In this document: positions 60,718 through 64,000 of the stretch, piece by piece | Numbering within the stretch: position 1 is the stretch's first letter | Layout of the letters: each line of letters starts with the position of its first letter | NCBI RefSeq assembly: GCF_000247695.1 | Contig: NW_004624776.1 | Location: forward strand, 16,248,855-16,312,854 | Length of the DNA stretch: 64,000 nucleotides | DNA from: Heterocephalus glaber | Taxonomy: Eukaryota > Chordata > Mammalia > Rodentia > Bathyergidae | Direction: 5' to 3' | Notes under the pieces: generated by a model | The model's database searches: none | What the model saw: the letters and a program-made list of their open reading frames with translations, nothing else | What the model was told of the DNA's origin: nothing | Position numbers and translations under genes: made by a program

Positions 60718-61849
60718 TATAAAGACTTCTGAATGGTTTTCAAATTCCTTGTTTTTCCATTTCTTTCTACTAGTTTCAAAATTTCATGTTCTTTTTAGAT
60801 GGAATTTATTCCTTCTACTTACCTCTTTGGGCACGCATGCCAAATTGTTTTAAAAATCTGTCAGACTGCTTCCCATATTTTATTTTATATGAATTCAAAT
60901 TCTGATTATTGATGTTTATTTGGATCCCTTCTTAGTATAAGATTTCTTCGTGTGCTTTGAAATTATGGTTTAATTTTTAAAACTTTCTATTTTGTCATTC
61001 TTTGCATAACTGTATCTATGTGATTTCCATAGCCCTTAAGGCTTCATAGCTGCCTCTATTTGAGATCCGTCCTCTCTGGTCCTCAGTCCAGAACTAGAAT
61101 TTAAAATAGTAGAGGTTCCTGACTGGTGATTATAGTAGGGGAAGCCAGAAATCAGTTACCAGGCCAGCTGGCAGCTTGGTTCACTCCTGCACTCTTCTAG
61201 TTTCATTAAAAGTCATGATCCTACAGATCAATCAGCCCCTTTTTTCTGTTTCCTTTGTTGGGATAGGGGGAACATACTGGTCAGGGATGGGGGACAGACC
61301 GTATTTGTCATTCAGGTGCAAGTTCATAGTGGCCTAAACTTGGGTGTTGGCAAGAGAAGGTGATAAGAAAGCTGCTTAGAACTTCAGAACAGCTCTGCTA
61401 AACCAACTTCCCAAAAGTATCAGTGGTAAATGAAAATGGAAACCCAAAAAGACAAAGGAGTTCAACCCTCATCCCCAACCACTATGGTCCCCATCCTCCA
61501 ACAAAGGGAACAGAAAAATGTGTGCCTCTAGACTTTCTTTCTCCTAATTCATTCTTCCTAGGATGGCCAGAATGTTATGGCCAGCCATGATCACCATGAC
61601 TGTCATAAGATGTAATTCTGCTCACATCCTGACCCTGAATACAGTCTTTAAGGGATTCCCTGTTGTCACAATCATTTTAAAAGATGAAGGGAAATCACTG
61701 ACCCAACATGGAAAAGGAAAGGAAGGAAGGGGTTTAGGATACTGGCTCCTATTGCTTTTAGTCAAAACAACATTAACTCTTTGTCTCAGGAACTGAAGAA
61801 ACATTCTCAAAACAATGAAATGTTACTACCTCCTCAAAAACGTGTTGCC
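60718..61849. other. Intergenic, nothing recognised
   Basis: About 1.1 kb without a repeat that I can name. Confidence 0.45.
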
Positions 61850-62200
61850 TTAGTTCTATTCTCTTCGCTGGGACAAAATACCTGACAACCGCAAGTTAAG
61901 GGAGGAAAGGTTTATTTTGGCTCCCAGTTTGTAGAGATTTCAGTTTATAGTCAGCCGACTCTAAGGCCAGGCAGCATGGCAGAGGGACATTGCAGAAGAG
62001 AAACAGTCATGGCAGGGTAGGGAGGAGGCAGCAAGCATCGAGCAACAAATGCCTTCTTTCTGTCCTTTGGGTGGTGCCACCCACATCCAGAGTGAGGCAC
62101 CCTTAATCCCAGAATCACACCCTAGATCCAGCCAGCTCTGAAAGGCCCCACCTATGAGTGCATGAGGCTTTAGGGGGACATCTAGATACAAGCCATAACA
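61850..62200. repeat. Old rodent-type interspersed repeat, unclassified
   Basis: TGGGACAAAATACCTGACAA, GGAGGAAAGGTTTATTTTGG, GGGTGGTGCCACCCACATCC and CAAGCCATAACA follow a layout common in rodent genomes. The class (LTR or other) is not determined. Confidence 0.5.
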
Positions 62201-62499
62201 TGTGCTTTCACTAGAATGACTTCAGGACAAGGAAAGAGATCAGAAATGTTTTCTAGAAAGTCAACACATTATTTGCACATGTAACAGTCATTTAGAAATC
62301 AGGAATTACTGTGATCTGGTTGGGGCTTGATAGGAAGAACAGCTGGAACCTTCAAATATCCATTCAAAAATTACTTGCTAAATATTCCCTACCTTCACTG
62401 CCTAGTCGGGGAAAACAGGGTGTCTAAGAAATACTTTCTACCTTCAAGAACCTTACAAGGTGGTAGGCAAGGTGACTCATTTCAATTAGAATCAACACT

Positions 62500-62925
62500 A
62501 TATTCACTGTGTGGTGTCCACACAAAAGATACACTATTACAACCTACTAATTCAGAATGTGCCCTTATTTAGAAAGAGGGTCATGATGGATGTTAACTAG
62601 CAAACATGAGGTCAGACTGGAGTAGGGCAGACTCTTAATCCAGTATGAGAAGATGAACAGAGACGGACACAGAAAAGAATGCCAGGTGACAGTGGAGGCA
62701 GAGATTGGAGTGATGCAGCTGAAAGCCACAGACTGATGGCCACCAAGAAAAGCAAGCAAGGAGCAAGGAAGACTTCTCCCTACAGGTTTCAAAGGGAGCA
62801 CGAGCTTTCCAACATCCTGATTTAGGACTTCTGGCTTCCAGAATCACGAGACAATACATTTCTGGTGTTTTAAGTCCCTAGTCTGTGGTACTCTGGTATA
62901 GCAGCCCTAGGAAATTAATGTTATA
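62500..62925 (+). mobile_element. MaLR LTR (MLT1-like), 3' half
   Basis: Clear MLT1 order: GATTGGAGTGATGCAGCTGA, GCCACCAAGAAAAGCAAGCA, GACTTCTGGCTTCCAGAATC, TGTGGTACTCTGGTATAGCA, CCTAGGAAATTAATG. Confidence 0.78.
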
Positions 62926-63368
62926 ACTCACTTTATAGCTACTGTCAATAACAAATGGTGTAGCAAACAGAAATTATGTCCAGATGACACGGACCTTGTA
63001 GAGGACATAGCATTTGTGTTGAGCTTTAGGAACGCAATTCTGATACATGAAGGAAAAGGGTTATACGTTCTTCCATAACAATCTAAATTCCATCTTGATC
63101 CCTAAACTTTCTAATCAGTCTCTCTGGAAAACACGCTCAGAACTGAGGGTCAACTCTGCCACCAAGATTTTTAAGGTGTAAAATTGGGGAGAACAGTATG
63201 TTTTACACAGGCTCTATTACTTCAACCAGTAGCATACGATGGCTAAATATTATTTGCTTTTCCTACCACTATATCACAGTATAAAAAGGGGACTCTTCTG
63301 GATACTTGAGTGAGCAATAACTAATTAAAATTTCAGTCTAACTCTGTAGTAGCAGGAACTGGTAATAA
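62926..63368. other. Intergenic, nothing recognised
   Basis: AT-rich with no nameable repeat. Confidence 0.45.
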
Positions 63369-63380
63369 GAATGCTGTCTG

Positions 63381-63524
63381 AGCTGGGTATTGTGGTGCAT
63401 GCCTGTAATCCCAGCACTCTGGAAGGCTGAGGCAGGAGGACCATAAATTTGACCTCAAGCTGGACAATTTAGCCAGACCCTGTCTCAAAACAAAAAAGGG
63501 GTGGGGATATAGCTCGGTGTGAAG
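63381..63524 (+). mobile_element. B1+ID composite SINE lacking its 3' end, with target-site duplication
   Basis: Complete B1 part (AGCTGGGTATTGTGGTGCAT to GACCCTGTCTCAAAAC), linker, then GGGGTGGGGATATAGCTCGG and an abrupt end without B box or A-tail. GAATGCTGTCTG flanks it at 63369-63380 and 63525-63536. Confidence 0.9.
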
Positions 63525-63649
63525 GAATGCTGTCTGGAATTATTTTTAATCCCTTTGACCTTGTATTATGATGTCTTCACAGTGATGCTTCTAGGTTCCA
63601 CTGTGATTACAGTTATTGCTTAGCAATCTTCAGCTGTAAATAAATTCTT

Positions 63650-64000
63650 GAAATTTCAGCAGCCGTTTGGGGGGAAGGGCGAAGGGAAAGAGCCATTTAC
63701 AAGCTCCCCTTCCCACAACTCAACCTTAAGAGTCGTCTCTTAAATCACACGTGAAATCTACATACCTTTCATCCAAAATCACAGGCACTTACTTACCTGT
63801 TAACCTAAAATAAGAGGCAGGGGTAGAAACTCCAGAAATGCCCCGAGACTCACAGGAGGAGCCTAACAACAGTACACGTCATAAGCCCTCACGCTGGGGA
63901 GGGGCACGGCCTGGCCACATTTGAAAGAGCGCCCCAGGAGTCAGGAGCCTGCTCACCCCGAGGGAGCGAATGCTGCTCACTGAGCCAGCAGCACTGATTT
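63650..64000. other. GC/CpG-enriched end of window, possible approach to a promoter
   Basis: CpGs become more frequent than in the rest of the window (for example GGGCGAAG, CACGTG, ACGTCATA, GAGCGCCCC). CACGTG and ACGTCA are sequences that E-box and CRE factors can bind. It lies where the ZDHHC20 5' end is expected from synteny. No exon is visible. Confidence 0.35.

Noticed and set aside
1..64000. Novel multi-gene system or operon
   Set aside because: The window is one known mammalian gene plus repeats. Nothing suggests clustered or co-regulated novel genes.

Overview
This is a vertebrate nuclear window, clearly mammalian and almost certainly from a non-murid rodent. The evidence is a split gene with GT-AG introns and mammalian MICU2 protein sequence, many L1 fragments, and two SINE groups typical of rodents: tRNA-Ala-derived ID-like elements and 7SL-derived B1 elements, often fused into B1+ID composites. 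The ID subtype here (GCCGGGGATTTAGCTCAGTGG start, GTACC end) and the B1 copies with an internal duplication suggest a castorimorph-like rodent (beaver or kangaroo-rat group). That lineage guess rests on memory of SINE families and is weak.

The only protein-coding gene I can support is the 3' two thirds of MICU2 (mitochondrial calcium uptake 2, EFHA1) on the + strand. Eight coding exons lie at 6246-6293, 7395-7477, 20310-20375, 39115-39212, 43007-43178, 47637-47745, 48157-48314 and 49297-49401, followed by a 3' UTR ending near an AATAAA at 49951. All splice phases agree and the joined exons give about 279 C-terminal residues with both canonical EF-hand loops. The 5' exons lie before position 1.

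Bases 1-6245 are intron sequence with an antisense L1 ORF2 fragment, SINEs and a partial L1 tail. The introns from 6294 to 49296 hold dozens of SINEs, a young 5'-truncated L1 with a 253-base assembly gap (14195-14934), remnants of ancient L1s (about 17885-19500, 31690-37300, 43300-46040), a younger L1 carrying ORF1 and the start of ORF2 (40560-41935), probable DNA-transposon remnants (about 21160-21540 and 29410-29640) and two short U6 snRNA 5' fragments (11058, and 49720 in the 3' UTR).

From about 49980 to 64000 the sequence is intergenic: SINEs, an antisense L1 tail, MaLR-type LTRs (53105, 57040, 62500), another LTR-like element possibly split by a DNA transposon (55738-56700), a 225-codon unexplained antisense ORF (53630-54307), and more GC- and CpG-rich sequence in the last 350 bases. 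Known mammalian synteny (ZDHHC20 lies beyond the MICU2 3' end in the same orientation) makes it plausible, but not shown, that the window ends near the ZDHHC20 promoter.

I found no convincing undescribed system. The more interesting leads are the two U6 fragments cut at nearly the same nucleotide, a dimeric ID insertion, a head-to-head ID inverted repeat, truncated SINEs with intact target-site duplications, and the orphan antisense ORF.
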